In this document: positions 47,165-62,100 of the stretch, piece after piece
Layout of the letters: each line of letters begins with the position of its first letter
How positions within the stretch are numbered: position 1 is the first letter of the stretch
Assembly (NCBI GenBank): GCA_000934455.1
Contig: KN884538.1
Coordinates: 82,688 to 146,687, forward strand
Origin: Apostichopus parvimensis
Taxonomy: Eukaryota; Echinodermata; Holothuroidea; Aspidochirotida; Stichopodidae
Length of the DNA stretch: 64,000 nt
Direction of reading: 5' to 3'
Program-made: the position numbers and the translations under genes
The notes under the pieces: generated by a model
What the model saw: only the letters and a program-made list of their open reading frames with translations
Database searches by the model: none
What the model was told of the DNA's origin: nothing

Positions 47165-50100
47165 ATGTCTGTGTTAAATATTGCTCGCCTTAGTAGGAAT
47201 GTCCTCTGGCCTATTCAATTCAAAAGGTTTGATTGTTTTGTGTTTAGGTTTATGTCTAGAATATTTAACCCCCCTCCCAATCAACACCACACAGGCCTAG
47301 ACAACCTACCACTTCTTTTTCTAGTACTAGTGGTTGTACTGTAGCTAGCCCTAGTTAGCATGGGATGGAATATGTGGCCTACGTAGCCGTGACCATTTAA
47401 ATCTGTTTTCTCAATTTCCGGTTCAGATAATGTGAGTCATGCAATGCAAATGAGCATAGATTATGCAAATGCTACAAATATTTATCCAAGGCCAACCTCA
47501 AAATAAGAACCAGCCTGCTTACAATGGTAGTATATTGAACAGAATGACTTCAAGTAGCCTGGCCTGTATTACAATAATTTCTTAATATAAGTAAATTTAA
47601 GTAATTCTTTATTTGGTAGGACTATATGATATCTTACTTTTTATTCAACTTTTGTAAAATTATTTAATCCTATGTTAACTTTGCCATATGAAATAGTTTT
47701 CATGGTCAGTGAATAATTTGCCCAGTAATTTATCATTAAATGCAGTACAAAATGGTCCAGTTGCTATAAACATAAAGGATTATAGCAGCTCTCTTCACAG
47801 GAACTATAGTATTCAATGAGAACAAAAAAACAAAACAGTTCAGACCTTTAAAAGATGCTAACACAAAATTGAACGAAAAATTATTCCCTATTCGTGTATG
47901 CAAGTTAAGTTTCCAACATTTATTTAATCCTGTATCTGGAAATGGTTATTAAAAATAGCATGAACATATAGCAATATAGAGTATACAATTGTGTGTAACA
48001 AAGCTGACCCCTGTACACCTACTTTATGTTATTAAGCAACAATTTGGTACATTCAATTGATGAAAATCATGTATGTTAATAGTTCCTTCCCTAAATGCCT
48101 GCTGTTGAAGATTTCATTTTGAAAGTTACAGTGCCAATTAATATAATAAATGCTTATAGAATAAAATTTATTTAATTTCTATTGTGTTATCGATTTACCA
48201 ATGGTTTTATTTCTTTTAAAGCTTTTCTTCTGGCAGTGGGAAAGATCAGCAAACTATGTTCAAGATATACACCAAAACAGGAGATAAGGGTAAACAGAAA
48301 GCTTCTACAGTTACATTCATTTTAAAGAATCTAACAGATACCATAATATATTAAACAAGAAGATATGTACAGTAGATACGTGGTCTATATTCTTATAATT
48401 AAAATCTAGAAAAGATGTGAGAATCTAGACACGAAGTTAATAACTTGCTCATGACTGTTAATAATTGAATAAGGGTAAAACAATGCAAAAAGGGGATTTA
48501 ATTGACACAAAAGATACCAGTGTTGTGTATCATGATAGAGCTTGCAAAAATTATAGATAATGTTATTAGTAGTATGGATCGATCGATGAGAAACAAACCC
48601 TGAATGTTGTTAAAATGTTCTTTAGATTTAATTTTGAACAAGTCAAACTTGAGAATAGTTTATTCTGCTTCAACCCCAACACAGAAAGAAGAAAATATGC
48701 TTGAAAAATGAACATGAGTTCCTAACAAAAAGTGACTGTCATAGTGGAATCCAAAGCCAGAAGACATGCACAACCAACCTATTTCTTATTTTTCTAATAA
48801 GCAATTTAAATCTTTGGGGTTCTATGAAATTACAATCATTTAAAAAAAAGTGAGTTTTCCATTCCTTGTGCTTAAATTTAAACAAAATTGAATAGCAAAA
48901 GTATTTGATGAAAGTATTTTTGTTTTTGTTTTTTAGGAACTTCAGCAACAATAGCTGGTGACAGGAGACCTAAAGATGATCATGTTTTTGAAGCCTTAGG
49001 GGCAACAGATGAACTGACATCTTCCATTGGGTAAGTGTTTAGCTAAAACCAAGAACTGTGCCATTCTGTCAGTTTTATATAATCATGCAGATTTTTTCTG
49101 TGCAACAAATTTATATGAACACAACTAAATATAAGCACTCTAAGTTGATTTCCTATGTACACTCTTGATGTTTGGTTGGCAGTTTTGCTAAACCTACTGT
49201 ACAGTATAACTCCTATCTATCAGAAGAAGATTACAAATGATCAAACCCAGACACTCTTTTAGATTTTCCTTTTTAACCAAATGAAGGTCATCAAGGGAGC
49301 AATCATTGAACACATACAGGAACATATTGTCTGGTCAGGCTATTGGACAGTGCAGTATTATACTTTCATACAAGTTTCTTTCCAATATTATGGGCCTTAG
49401 AGCAATAGTAGGCTAAATCCCAAAACCTTCTTCTCACGTGAGGGATTGACGATGACCAACCCTAAATTTCTGGCTGTGCCGATTGTGAAGGGACCCCCAT
49501 AACAGTTTTTTTGTCTATAGGCTCAGATCACTGTCAGTCAACCCATGAACACATTTAGAATAAATTCTTTTTTTGATGTGAGAGTAGGTTATGTGAATAC
49601 ATGTTATCAGCTTGTTTCCATGGTAATCAATCATTGTTTTGTCTGACAGATTAGCCAGAGAATTCTGCAAGGATGCTGATCTTGGATTGGAAGAAGAACT
49701 TGTCAAGGTAATTTAGCAAATTTTACAAATAGAAATATGAAGTTGCACGAAACAGAAACCAAAGTACTGAAGATATCAGATTGTTGAGATCATCACCTAC
49801 ATATCTTCACTCTAATATCATATTAAAATTTAAGATTGATTGCTTACAGTGATATCTTCATTTTAATTAGAGCTGGGTGTTTCTTTAGATGGACCATTTA
49901 TGATAGCTTGTGCCAAGTGGCCCTGACATATTAACAACAACACTTGATGTCAAAGTTTTAAAAGTTAAAAGATCAGTTCAGCAAATTTTTTAAAACTTTG
50001 CAGATTTTATTAAAAGGTTTTCCATCACAGGAGCATCTTCACAACAAAATAACTGCTTTGTAATTCTCTAAATGCTCACCAAGAAGAGGAGGTTTGGTAC

Positions 50101-53100
50101 TTGGTTTCATGGATATGGTTTGAAATAAGCTTCTGTTGGTTTTGTAACCGTTGGGAACTGCTAAAGCAGTTCTCATATATAATGTACATGAAACCTGTTC
50201 TGCCAAATTGGCAAAGCTAGATCTTTACATGATGGGTAGTGGTTTGATACAAGATCTTGTATATAGCAGTATATTTGAGATAATGTCAAAACTTGTCTAA
50301 CAATTTTGATTGCCTCCTTTCTTGACAGATTCAATGCATAATACAAGATGCAGGGTCCAACATTGCTACCCCTAAAAGCCTGGCCGCACCAAACCAATTA
50401 AGTAAGGGATTAAATGATAAAACTAAACATTTAGATCTCCACAGTAATGGCTAGATGTTATAGCACTAGGTATGTTGCATTTGAAAAAAGATGTAATGTA
50501 GATTTCATTTGATATATTGCATAAGAAAATTCGACACCTCATAATATGATTCAGTTTGTAAAACTTTGTAAGAAATGAAAATGTTGTCTTTATTGATGGA
50601 GGATAGAGGTTGGGTTGGGACTTGCGAAGGAGGTTATGAAAAAATATATGTCTTCAATCCATGAGCACTAATGATCCAAGCCATAAAGGAGAAAAACATT
50701 TGCTTTGAATCGTTACCATGACGGCATAATTAGGATAATATAGGCTGAGGTTAACATACTTGTGAATGGTGTAATTGAAGATGGTAGATGGCAGACCTTT
50801 TCCCCAATGTCATCACACACTCTATCATGATATTTTCTCTCCTCCTTCACTTTCAGGAGTAACTCAGTTTGATGGTTCCATTGTTCAAGAATTAGAAACT
50901 TGGATTGATTCTTACACTTCTGATCTCCCACCTTTGAAAAATTTCATTTTACCCGTAAGTATTCTCAGATTGTTTCGATTCTATATCAGGAATAAACTCC
51001 CTGATGTATGTATTTTTACAGTCAATCGACATTGATGAGATCTTAATTGGTTTCCATGACAGCAATACATATAATAACATTCATTTCACAACATCATTGC
51101 CCGGAAATATGTCAACTTTCTCTGTCATAATGAAAGATGAAACAAGTCACGTTAAGTACAAACTAACAGAGAAGTTGTATGAATACTATTTCTTGCTCAT
51201 TGGGAAAACTTTGCCAAGGATCTTTGAAACCCAGGAATTACTCTCGATAGGCTTTATCCATTTGTTAAAAGTAATGGTGTAGAGTCACAAATAAGATGTA
51301 TATAACTGTTTCATATTTCAATTTTGATATTTCTCAGGGAGGAGGCAAATCAAGTGCATGTCTTCACATATCTAGGTCAATATGCAGAAGAGCTGAGAGA
51401 AGGTGAGTCAAACCACTCAGGCACTGGTATTTACTCTATGTAAATTCTACTTTATGGGCCTATCACCTAGGACCCTGGTATTCAAAGTGCGGCCTCGACC
51501 CTTTCCAGGGTTGTCAAATATTTTGGAGGATCAAAAAAAAAAAATCTTTAACTTGAAAAATCTTTAACATAAAATTACTTCAAAATTGTCAAAATATAAC
51601 TTGAACCCTGGCATTCATAGAGGGGGCCTTTATTTCAGGGTTGACAAATATTTTGGAGGATCATCAACAACAAAAATAAGTAGGACGAAAACAAGGAATT
51701 GTAGATATATGTTAAAAGAAAGTGGAAAAATCTTTAACATAAAATTACTTCAAAATTTGTAAACTCAGGGAATACCTCCTCCCTGTATACCACTACCCCA
51801 GGTCACAGCATCTGCTGCCAGATGGTCACAAAGATGATGAATGTGCAAATTGTGGTCAATGAGGAAAAAAAAGTTTGAATAACAGGGGTGTAGGCTGTAT
51901 GGATGCAATGGACCTTTAAACAAACACATCATCCACATGCACAGACTCTGCTTTCCCTGTAAGGTTGAGAACCTCTCCCTGAAATACATGATAGATATGT
52001 TAAATTATGCAAGAAAAATAAGCTTGGTGTATCAAACTCCTTGTTTAATACCCAGTGGTGCCTTCTTTCAGCCCAGCATGAATAAGGGAATCAAAATGCT
52101 GTTTTCCTCGTTGATTTACTGTTAACTGTTTTCAGAGGGAGCATTAATTACCTGTTTCAAATTGTTTAACTTTTCAGTTAAACTCAAACTGTTCTGTTAA
52201 TGAGCATATCTTTAATATCACAAAAAAGTTTTCATTTCATAATTTGCTCTTCCATTATTAAATTAAAAAGGGAGAGCTGGGGGGGGGGGGGGAAAAAGGG
52301 AGAGGGGGGGGGGGGGGGAGTTAGCCCCCAAATAACAAGAACCTGTCTTTAAGCATCAGATCTGAAGACATAACCTTATTAAGGTGTAAGATGTTCAATT
52401 GTAGTTTCAGATAATCAAGACAATGTTGTATGTATTTGAATTACTGCTCCTCTTTGGCTTCAGTGTGATTCATTATAATGTAACTATTCTCTTTGGGTGA
52501 CACATTTTTGGGAATCAGATTGCTACAATTGTTAATTTTACTCTTGAATCTGCAACCTTGCAGTGAAAAGAGCTAGGGGGTGTCATGTAACCTTGCAGTG
52601 AAAAGAGCTATGGTTTGTCATATCAATTGCAATCATGTTTTTGCTCAATAATCTGTTCATCGCAAAGAAAACCGCTGTAAATTAGCGATGGCCTACGACT
52701 TTCCGTTTGTACTTTGTTGATTGGTCGCACGTACTACATAGGAAGAACTCTAATCTAACATTTGTCTTTACTTTCCTTTAAGCCTAATTTTGAAAGATTA
52801 TAGGCCAGCCTTGTAAAAGTGAGATACATCTTGGGCTCATCATCCATTTGTGGACTTTAATAACAAACTTGAGTCAGTGGTACAATACATCTAACTGCTG
52901 TATATCATATACCGGATACTTAATATGTAATAGCTCCCTCACTTTCCGATAAACTGATGCCGTGAGCCATTTCTACAGTTCAACAGATTCTGTTTTCCTA
53001 ACAAATGCAGGATTTTCATTGGGAGGTTTTTTTGCAGTTGTGTAAAACTAAAAGTTTTAGTACTGGTTTCACTAGCTGAACATAATGTCCATTATTGATA

Positions 53101-56100
53101 CAAGTCATGGCTTTATTCCCTTATTTTCATAGAAAGTAAAGTAACCAGAACAAGTTTGTGAAGTTGTTCCCCTCAGAAATAGAACAGTGACTCAAGTCAA
53201 TGACCCAATTTACGTGAGGCAAAATACTAGTAATACCACAAATCTTGTTCTCAGGCTCCCGCATACAGACTACTGGACACAAGTAGTGTGCCTCTCCTTA
53301 AATTACTGGTGCCCCTCCTAAAATTACTGGTGCCCCTCCTTATATTACTGGTGCCCCTCATGAAATTGCTGGTGCCCTCCCTTAATTTACTGGTGCCCCT
53401 CATGAAATTGCTGGTGCCCTGCCTCAAATTGCAGGTGCCCCTCCTTAAATTTCCAGTGCCCCTTCAACTCAGAATTCTAAGCTACGGGCCACTTATTTCA
53501 ACAATGGTTTGCAACTAACTGTACTGCATATCTTGGATTTTCAACTTGTTTTATCTGAAACATCTCATGGCTACTCAGAGAATACTTTCTATGATGTGTG
53601 CAACACCTACATTTTGGTGGTAAATGGTACCCACCCCCCCCCCCCCCCCACACCTCAATGGTGTTGGGTGCCCTGCTGGTGAGAGTCTCTCTCAGGTATA
53701 TCCAAACAATTAATCATTATGTACTTTGCAAAAATTTGGGATAAACACTCATATAGAATTTTTTTTTTTTAATTGTCAACTGTGATAAGTTTGTAGTTTT
53801 CTATATGTTATAATTTGTGTCAGCATGTTCTGTACAGTAGGCATACTGTGCATCTATAGAGGTTTATTAACTCGTGTAATCGTCATGTTTATATAAAAGT
53901 TTATACCAGCTAGAAGAACCGTTAATACTGAAAGCTAACTTTCATTTATTCATAATTACAGAGACTGTTGCAATACCTATTATGTCACTGAAAAACAGAG
54001 AAACTCAATACATCCAATCTTGACTGACTTTTAGGGTTAAAATATCAGAATTTGAGTTAAAACAATTGGTTGATAAGTTGATTCCTGACCTGTCCAGGGA
54101 GAGTTAGGCTTATATAATTTACCCAATCATTCACTGTATGCCAGTGTGTCTACTCCAGAGACTGACATATATACAAAAGGGCTTGACCCTCTCTGAAATT
54201 TGAGATCATAACGGTAATGGGCTCAAATTTTCTGATTTCCAGCAATTTAACTTTAATCAAGCATTCATTTAAACAATTTAGGAAAAGTCTCCTGGAGTGG
54301 CTACTGACCAGTAGAGAGCAAATATTGCAACTGAACCCGACCTAGTAATTTTCAAAAGTCTACGGCCTGTAAAATTTGGAAACCAATCAACTAATAAAGC
54401 GTTTTTGTTTTAGTGTCCCACATTAACTACGAAAAAAATGGTATATGGCATTTTAATGCCAATGCTGGTATATGGGATGTTAAAGGGAGTGATGGCCGGG
54501 CAGTGGGGGGGGGGAGGGGGCTATGGGACATGTTAAAGCAGCATTTTGCGTCATTTTCTATGATTTTTCTCAACCTCACTGACTCCACTATGCCATAACG
54601 ACATACATAACTAGCTTATCTATTTAAATCTTACTTCAAATGGTGGCATAAATGTCGAAAAATGTGCAACTTCCAACTTTGTTTTTCTCCAAGATATTTT
54701 CCGTTGGGATCCCAATAAACCTCGCCCACAATATGAACATTTAAACACTACGAACGTCATTGACCAATACGTAATACAACACCATGCGTGATTTGTGTAC
54801 AGTCTATATGGCAGTTGTACCAGGGAGTTCCATAAAAACTCCCTGGTTGTACCAACGCAAAGTCTTGAATCTATTTTTAGCAACGGCTCATAACTAAACC
54901 TGCATCTCTGATTGGTTGAATTCAAACTAGCAGGTTTGGGGAACTGTATGCGATTAATTTTAAGTGTGGAGATTGTCGGACGACACTTTTCTCATTATCT
55001 GCGAATATCCTTAATTACTGGCCAATTAACGTTGTTGGCAAGGAAAAATTTGGTTAATATCTTAGTTAGCTGTTTTGTGATTGATATATGTAAAAAAATC
55101 GATGGACATGTCAAAAAAGTAGAAAACGGCGACCAAACGCAAAATGCTGCTTTAAGGAGTGATATCTTTCCTTTCATTACTCAAGTTAGATTTTGATTGA
55201 ATCAGTGTGATAGTATTTTACTGGTATCACATCTTCTGTTTTCTCATTGAAATACCTTTTTTTTGAGCTACACAGGCCTTCAACAGCAAATCAGCAGTTG
55301 CTTAACTATTATTCTCTCTCTGTAATGTTATGAAATGTCACATTCATTACAAATTATACTTGCCTCATAAGGTTAGACTTCATCCACTTTTGCAGTATTT
55401 TCTACCATACAAACTACAGTTCACAACATGAGGTTACAGTATACAAACTGAAGTGACCTCTAGGTCTCTCTCACCTAATGTTCTACCCGTCAGCTTTCAT
55501 TTAATCATAACGTGGAAGATATCATCCGACTCCCACAAATGAGCTACTTTGATCTAACACTGCTTCTTGCTCTGTCAATCCTTGCCCTACCATACGAAAG
55601 AGCTGGTAATTCAGTTTCAAGAACTGCATCAAGAAATTAAAAGAAAAACATTTTTGTTTAAATTAATGAAGTTAATGAAGTACCTGGAGTCTTGAAAAGT
55701 ACTGGTTATAACAAGTCTCTGTATGGAAGAGGTACCTATCACCCATTTATCATTATATATGCATGTTCTATATGTCATGTTCTACATGACTAACAAACGC
55801 TGTGAGGTTATGTTCTGAGGTTAGAGATGTCAGTCATAATTTAAGGCCCAAGAGAGAGAGAGGAAAATATATCACAAAACATAGTTCATGTCATGGTTCC
55901 CATGGGAATAGTATGGAGTCTGGATTTATTTTAACACGGCATGTAAAACTATAGTATAATACAAAGTTATCTTAAAACGGTTTTCTTTTTGTATTTAATG
56001 TTTTAATGAGCATTTACAGTTTGGTAGGTTTGCACGAAAAAAAAATGGGTTTGAAAAAAAGAAAGATCTTGTAAAGTATGTTTAATACTAAATTAAAAGG

Positions 56101-59100
56101 TACAGTCAGTGGGTTCATTTCGGAGACATTAATGATAAAACTTCTTTATTTTCAGTTTGAATAGATGGGCGGGAGGAGGTGGGGTGAGGGTGGGGGGCAG
56201 AGGGAGGATGTAAAAAATTGTTCTTGGAACTACCGTGCGAAGATCTATAGAGCAATTTCCACAAAACTCCCTCTGATTGGGCGCAGTCATGAGGGTTGCA
56301 TTATTTGAAAAATGGAGATTAAGGACACAATATCATAGTCCGATGGTTGTTACTGTGGATCCACGACTTATTTCGTATAGGTTGACGTTGTCTCCATCCA
56401 ATGCCACCCTGAATATGTGCAAGAAATTGTGTTAACTGAAATAAAGATGTAAGACAGTTAATTCTATATATTCCAGCTTCCAAATCAAACTTTTCATCGT
56501 TCTTTGTTCAAACTCCCAAATGTAAGTTTGTCGGTGTCTACTGCAAAAGTATTAACAGATTTCTTCATCAACTGAAACAGCCATTTGCATTGATTTTCAT
56601 ACATCTCGGTGATGTTTATGTTTGTATTAAAAAACACTCCCATAAACAGTGCAGTATTGAACTAATGAAGAAACAAGTGCAAATTTGAAGAATTTGCCAA
56701 ATGGCACTTTTTTTCAAGTTCAAGTTTATTTGTACCATCATCATCATCATTAATTTATATTTTATAACATGATTATTAGTAAATTAATATACTTACATAT
56801 AATAAATGATATGCAATAATCAGTATATATATACATATGATGGGTAGAGGAGTCAGAATAAGCAAAGCTTTTCGAGTCTGACCCCTTTAATACAAAAAGA
56901 AAGGAAAAGAAATAAAGAAAATAATTAGCAATGTGCTAATTACAAAAGAATAACAGCAACATTAAAGATTGGTCTAAATATGCATGTAAATATAAAGTAA
57001 TATTCAATTCAGTGAGATTAGATGAGAATGAATTCCAGAGAGTAACACCACTTGAGCGAATCTGGGACTGTCTAAGTCTAGTTCTTGAATATGGAATGTT
57101 TAGAGAATACATCGATCTAGTGTTGTAATGATGCATATTATATCTATAATGAAAATATGAATTTTAAATAGGAGGAAGATTTCCATTATTAAACTTAAAC
57201 ATAAAAATACCTAGCTGATAATCAAATAAATCAAAAATAGTTAAGACGTTCAGACTCTGAAAAGAGGACCCGAGTGAGCAATATACGGCGCAATACAAAT
57301 GTTACGAACTTCACGTTTTTGCAGTTTATATAAATTATGCAACAGTGATTTATTTGCACCTCCCCAAGCAAGTAAATTATAATTCAGGTGTGGAAGTATT
57401 AGAGTATTATATAAAGTCAATAATGTATCTTTCGGAAGAACATGTTTTAATCTATAAATAATTCCATTTGCACCGGCAATTTTACTACAGATATATGAAA
57501 TATGATTTTTCCAGTGAAGGTTACAATCGATAATAGTACCGAGAAACTTAGTAGTTGCTGTGGTTAATACAATAGTGCCATCAATATTGATGGGAATGTT
57601 AGTAGTATCATGTAATTTATTGTCGAATATAAGAATATTAGTTTTTAATAAATTCAGAGACAACTTATTTGCATTAAGCCAGTTAATAATATGAGTAAAC
57701 TCTTTTTCGGCTTCTAGAATTGCATCAGTTATATTATCCTTCTGAAATAAGATTGTAGTGTCATCAGCAAATAAAACAAAGTTTCCCTTAGTAGAAGAAT
57801 GAGAAATATTATTAATGTATATAAGAAAAAGAAGTGGGCCTAAAATAGAACCCTGTGGAACACTAACATTACAAATGGACCTTGCAGATGTAACTCCGTT
57901 ATAATATACATAGTTTATACGATTACTTAGATAACTTTGAAACCAGTTATAGGTTTTTAATAATAATATGATGAGAAAGTATCTTAGGCTTAGGAAAGTC
58001 CCAGATTTCCTGCGCTTTCCTGGAATGAAAGATGTCCATGGGCTTGTCCCCAGTTGCCTTAGTCTGAGAAACTAACTGGAGTCACATTTCCATTTCCCCT
58101 AGTTACTATAAGGACGCCAGTGAGTGTCGCCCAAAGGCAAAACATCAAGATTAGGCTATAGTGTTCCTTTAAGATATTACAAGTCAATATTGACTATTAA
58201 ATCATAATGCCCTTTTTTCCTTAATTTAATTTTATTCAAAAAAGAAAATGAAACAATAAACATTGATCTTGTCAGGAATGTCATGGCTACACCCTCAAGC
58301 CCAGGTATAAATTATGTCCAAAAACCTAATGGATTCTTTCCCTGGTTATCTGTAAATGTCATTTAGTTCCATCAAAATACTCAGGGGAAATGTCAAAGTT
58401 TTTCTTTTTCCTATTAAATCATGCTAAAGGGGGAGTGGGGGGGGGGAGATGGTGCTAATATCAGGGGGGGGTTTAAAACTTGTACTGTAGTATTATATAT
58501 ATCTTTAGTAATGTTTTTACTCAGGATAAAAATACCTTATACCACCCTACCACTTAGTCAGAGGGTCCAGGGTAACTCTCTTGGCACTTAACACCACCTG
58601 TGTGGTCCATATATCAAAATGCCAGATTTCATAATTGGAAAAATCTGGAAAATAAACAAATTGTGCAAAAGGATATGTTTAAAACACAACATTTTTTACA
58701 GGTAGAGTTGTCCGTTTTTATGCACCAAGAAAAGAATGTATATATAAATATATATATGTTTCTGACAAGATTTATATTTGTTGAATTATTTTTCAGCAGG
58801 TGTTAGGAAAAATAAAGGTATATTATGGCTGTTTATTGTCGTTGATTGCGATAAAATAAGGCAGCCTGCAGTTCAGCAAGCAGTAATGCATCCACAGATC
58901 TCCTTGAAGGGGGGTATAGTTTCCACTATTTGTCATAGGTGACCTCCAGGGAAAGGTGGTAACAGGCACCCCTCACTTCTGTAGGAAAGACCTCTGTGGA
59001 CTTCTTCATTCAAAACCATGTATGCAGAGGCGAGAGAAGTTTATGATCTCATCTCAAAGAGGATAATTCATACTTAACAGTATTTATTTTAAACTTTGCA

Positions 59101-62100
59101 GACTTGGTTACATTAGTAATATTGTAACTTCTCTTGCCATCAAATGCACTTGAACAGTCTTTATTGGTGGTTTGGTTTTTAGGTTAAGTCTTTTGTTTTT
59201 GCGAAAGAAAAAAAACTGCATGAATATACACCTACCACGTGCTCTAGATTTCCCTAGCCGAGTCTCTCGAGACCCCCAATACTTGAAGGGGAGTGAAGGG
59301 GAGGGGGGTAGGGGGGTAGGGGGGTAGGGGATAGCTTTGACACCAGTAATTTTCACAGTACTGTTTGTGCAGATAGTTTGACAATTAGCATTGGACTACT
59401 GCCTTCCTACCTTGTCAGGGTTCCTGATTCAGATCTGATCAGAGGGAGGTGGGGGGGGGGGGGGGGATGGGAGGAAGATCCTGGGGGATGGTACAATTTT
59501 TGGGGGGCAATGGAACATGTGACTCTGATTTCAGGGACCAAACTTCACAAACAAAATGAACTCCAGTATTACAAATTCCTGTTTCTGGGTACGTTTTAGT
59601 TATTACGCAGAAGATTGTTTCAAGGAAAAGTGACTATTAGTACAGTACCTTCTTATTACAAAAACATAAGAATAACAATTGGACACATTCTGAAGTACAA
59701 AAGTTGACATGAAAACCTTCCTTTTATTTCATTATCAAGAACGACACTTCTTATTCTAATATGACAAGAAACACTTTTCATAAAATGAGGTTGCACAGAG
59801 GTGGGATGCACTTGTCCCTGCATACCTCCCTCCCTCAATCACCCACCCCCCTCCCCCTTCCCCTCTCTTCCCCACTCCTCTGACCCTGATCAAAGAGACA
59901 TATACATTTTTAACCACTTAATATAAACTTGTATGAAATATGCAAAAAAAAAGTTTGTGACCTCTTGGCATTACCCTGTAAACATGTGACTTGTGTCCCC
60001 CATACCAACCCAGCTGCCTAACAAGTAGTCCGATATTAAAGTCAATAAAATACTGCCTAATTGTTTTCACATTGGCGTCCTGGACCCTTGGGATCAATCG
60101 AGAATACTAATAAGTTATTTACTAGTCCTGTCATTGGTGATAATGCACCATCAAAAATTATAGTTTATATTAGTTCCAAGCTATTAAAGATATCAGAATT
60201 CTCCGAATACCAGGGATTCTTAGTACCAGCTGAGAGATTACTCCCAGCAAAATTTTCTGGTCTATTATTAGGTCAAAGACTTACCATCTGCTTTTGACCT
60301 CCTTTTCTGACTTTTGAGCACTAAGGGATGACCAAGATTGTACCATCAAAATCTGCTAAAGTGCAGGAAATGCCAGTTCACTATAAATATGCAAGCTTTT
60401 AGCCAGAGCTGGAAGTGAAGAGAGGTGTTGAAACACATTGTCGACTGGGCCAGTCATCTTCTGTGGCCAAGGGAGAGGGGAAATTGTGTATTTTTCTACA
60501 TTTGTCATGAGCTAAATATTATATTCATTTCTCAATTTCTGGGAAGAAACAGAAAAATGCCCAAGCCTTCCCTAATCCTCTTTTTGGGCAATTGTAGGGA
60601 ATTAACCTAAACCATGGCCACCATGGCTTTAGCCAATAGACAGCTGAACCATGAAGAGAACATGTAACAGAAACTTGGAATTTGAAATTGGAGAAAGAAA
60701 ATACACACGGCTAGACTTAATCCTGTGGTGCAGTCTTGACCCATCTCGTACCAGCTAAGGTAACATTTCAAGAAGGTGCATCGAGAGGCAGTGGCGAACA
60801 TTCATCATTTGTTAAGGGGGGAGAGGGGGGAGGGGTGTTGATGGATTTGGAGACTGACTACTTTTTGGGGGAACGAGTGCAGTGACTTGCCAAGCATGGT
60901 TGTGAAGTATAAACCAACGAAGAGGAGGGTGTGTTTCAGAAGCAGATAGCTTATTGTTATGACAATATTACCATAAATCTTGAAATGTGTAAACGATGGA
61001 GAAACAGAGAGAACAGTGTAGCTTTTGTCTTCTTCATTTTTGCTTGATTACTCTCACAGTAATAGGTATATTTCATGGGTGTAGGTTCATGCTGTTTGGC
61101 TTTCAATACTGTACACAACACGCTTTATAGGAAGTGAAGGTTGATTCCATAGTTGCCACCATATTACACATAGCACTCTCATTAACAAAAAAAAAAATTC
61201 ACGGAGACGTGTCTGCCCCTAAGACCCCTCCCCTAGGCCACAATTTTTAAGGGCATTGAAGACTCGCCCCAAACAGCGTGCCGCCATCTTTAAAAAGTTA
61301 ACTTTCCGTTGCTTGCAAGTGAAGTTTTTTCTCTAGGCGCTACAAAATGCAGACAGTAATGAAACGTGATACCTTGTTATCTTTAGCAGCCTGGACCTGA
61401 GATGTCCATCGCTGTATCGTTTGTACACTGTGATGTGGGTATTGACTACAACTACAGCTGTATGTACTGACTGTACACTACTTGTCTAATTACCGACGGT
61501 AGCAAGCTGTTTGTGTATTTTCTGGGATTGATGGTGGTGTCTAACACTTCTGTTACACCTCATTCCAAACTAGGTCAGATTACCGGCATTAGATGTTCTT
61601 TTTACGCGAGTCTTCACACCCTTTAATACCGACTCTAGGTCCAGTTTCCGGCTTAAGCTGTTATAAATTCAAATCATATTCACTTCCTTGGTGTATTATT
61701 GCAGATGCCTGTTATCGTTTTATTTCTCCTTTTTGTCTTTCTTTCTGACAGGATTTCACCACTCATCAGAGATGATGAAATTGACCCAGAAGTAGGAAAG
61801 TTTTTGAACAGGTAAAAGACAGTTTAGCGTTTAGTGAACCAGTGAACATTGGAAAATGAAGCAATTACATCACAGGAACTGTTTCCAGTTTTGTAAATGC
61901 ACAACCAATTTCAAATATGGCAATCAACAGTATTATGTCTGTTGTTGTTTTTAATGGTAAATTTACACATTGTATAGCATGGGTAAGTGCTGTGCTCAAT
62001 AGCTAGATACAAAAAGCTTTATCCTCATAGACGATTTATGTATTTCTCGAAATGTTATAAATAATGGAAAAAACAAGAATTCTTGTATCTATTTCTATTA

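Larger units (their letters stand above)
51403..61751 (+). other. MMAB intron 7, 10.3 kb, rich in repeats
   Basis: The other MMAB introns are about 0.4 to 1.3 kb. This one holds a LINE relic, a TTAA-flanked element, a 21-bp minisatellite, a tandem pair at 52555-52622 (CCTTGCAGTGAAAAGAGCTA twice), near-repeats at 51535-51585 and 51725-51765 (AAATCTTTAACATAAAATTA), and many G runs. At 61190-61680 there is a compact sequence (AAGGGCATTGAAGACTCGCC, CCGCCATCTTTAAAAAGTTA) that I suspect is a dispersed repeat, without a second copy here to prove it. No additional gene is supported. Confidence 0.7.

Noticed and set aside
53288-53518. Leu-heptad frame as a real leucine-zipper protein
   Set aside because: It is produced by a 21-bp minisatellite within an intron; no splice, start or homology evidence.
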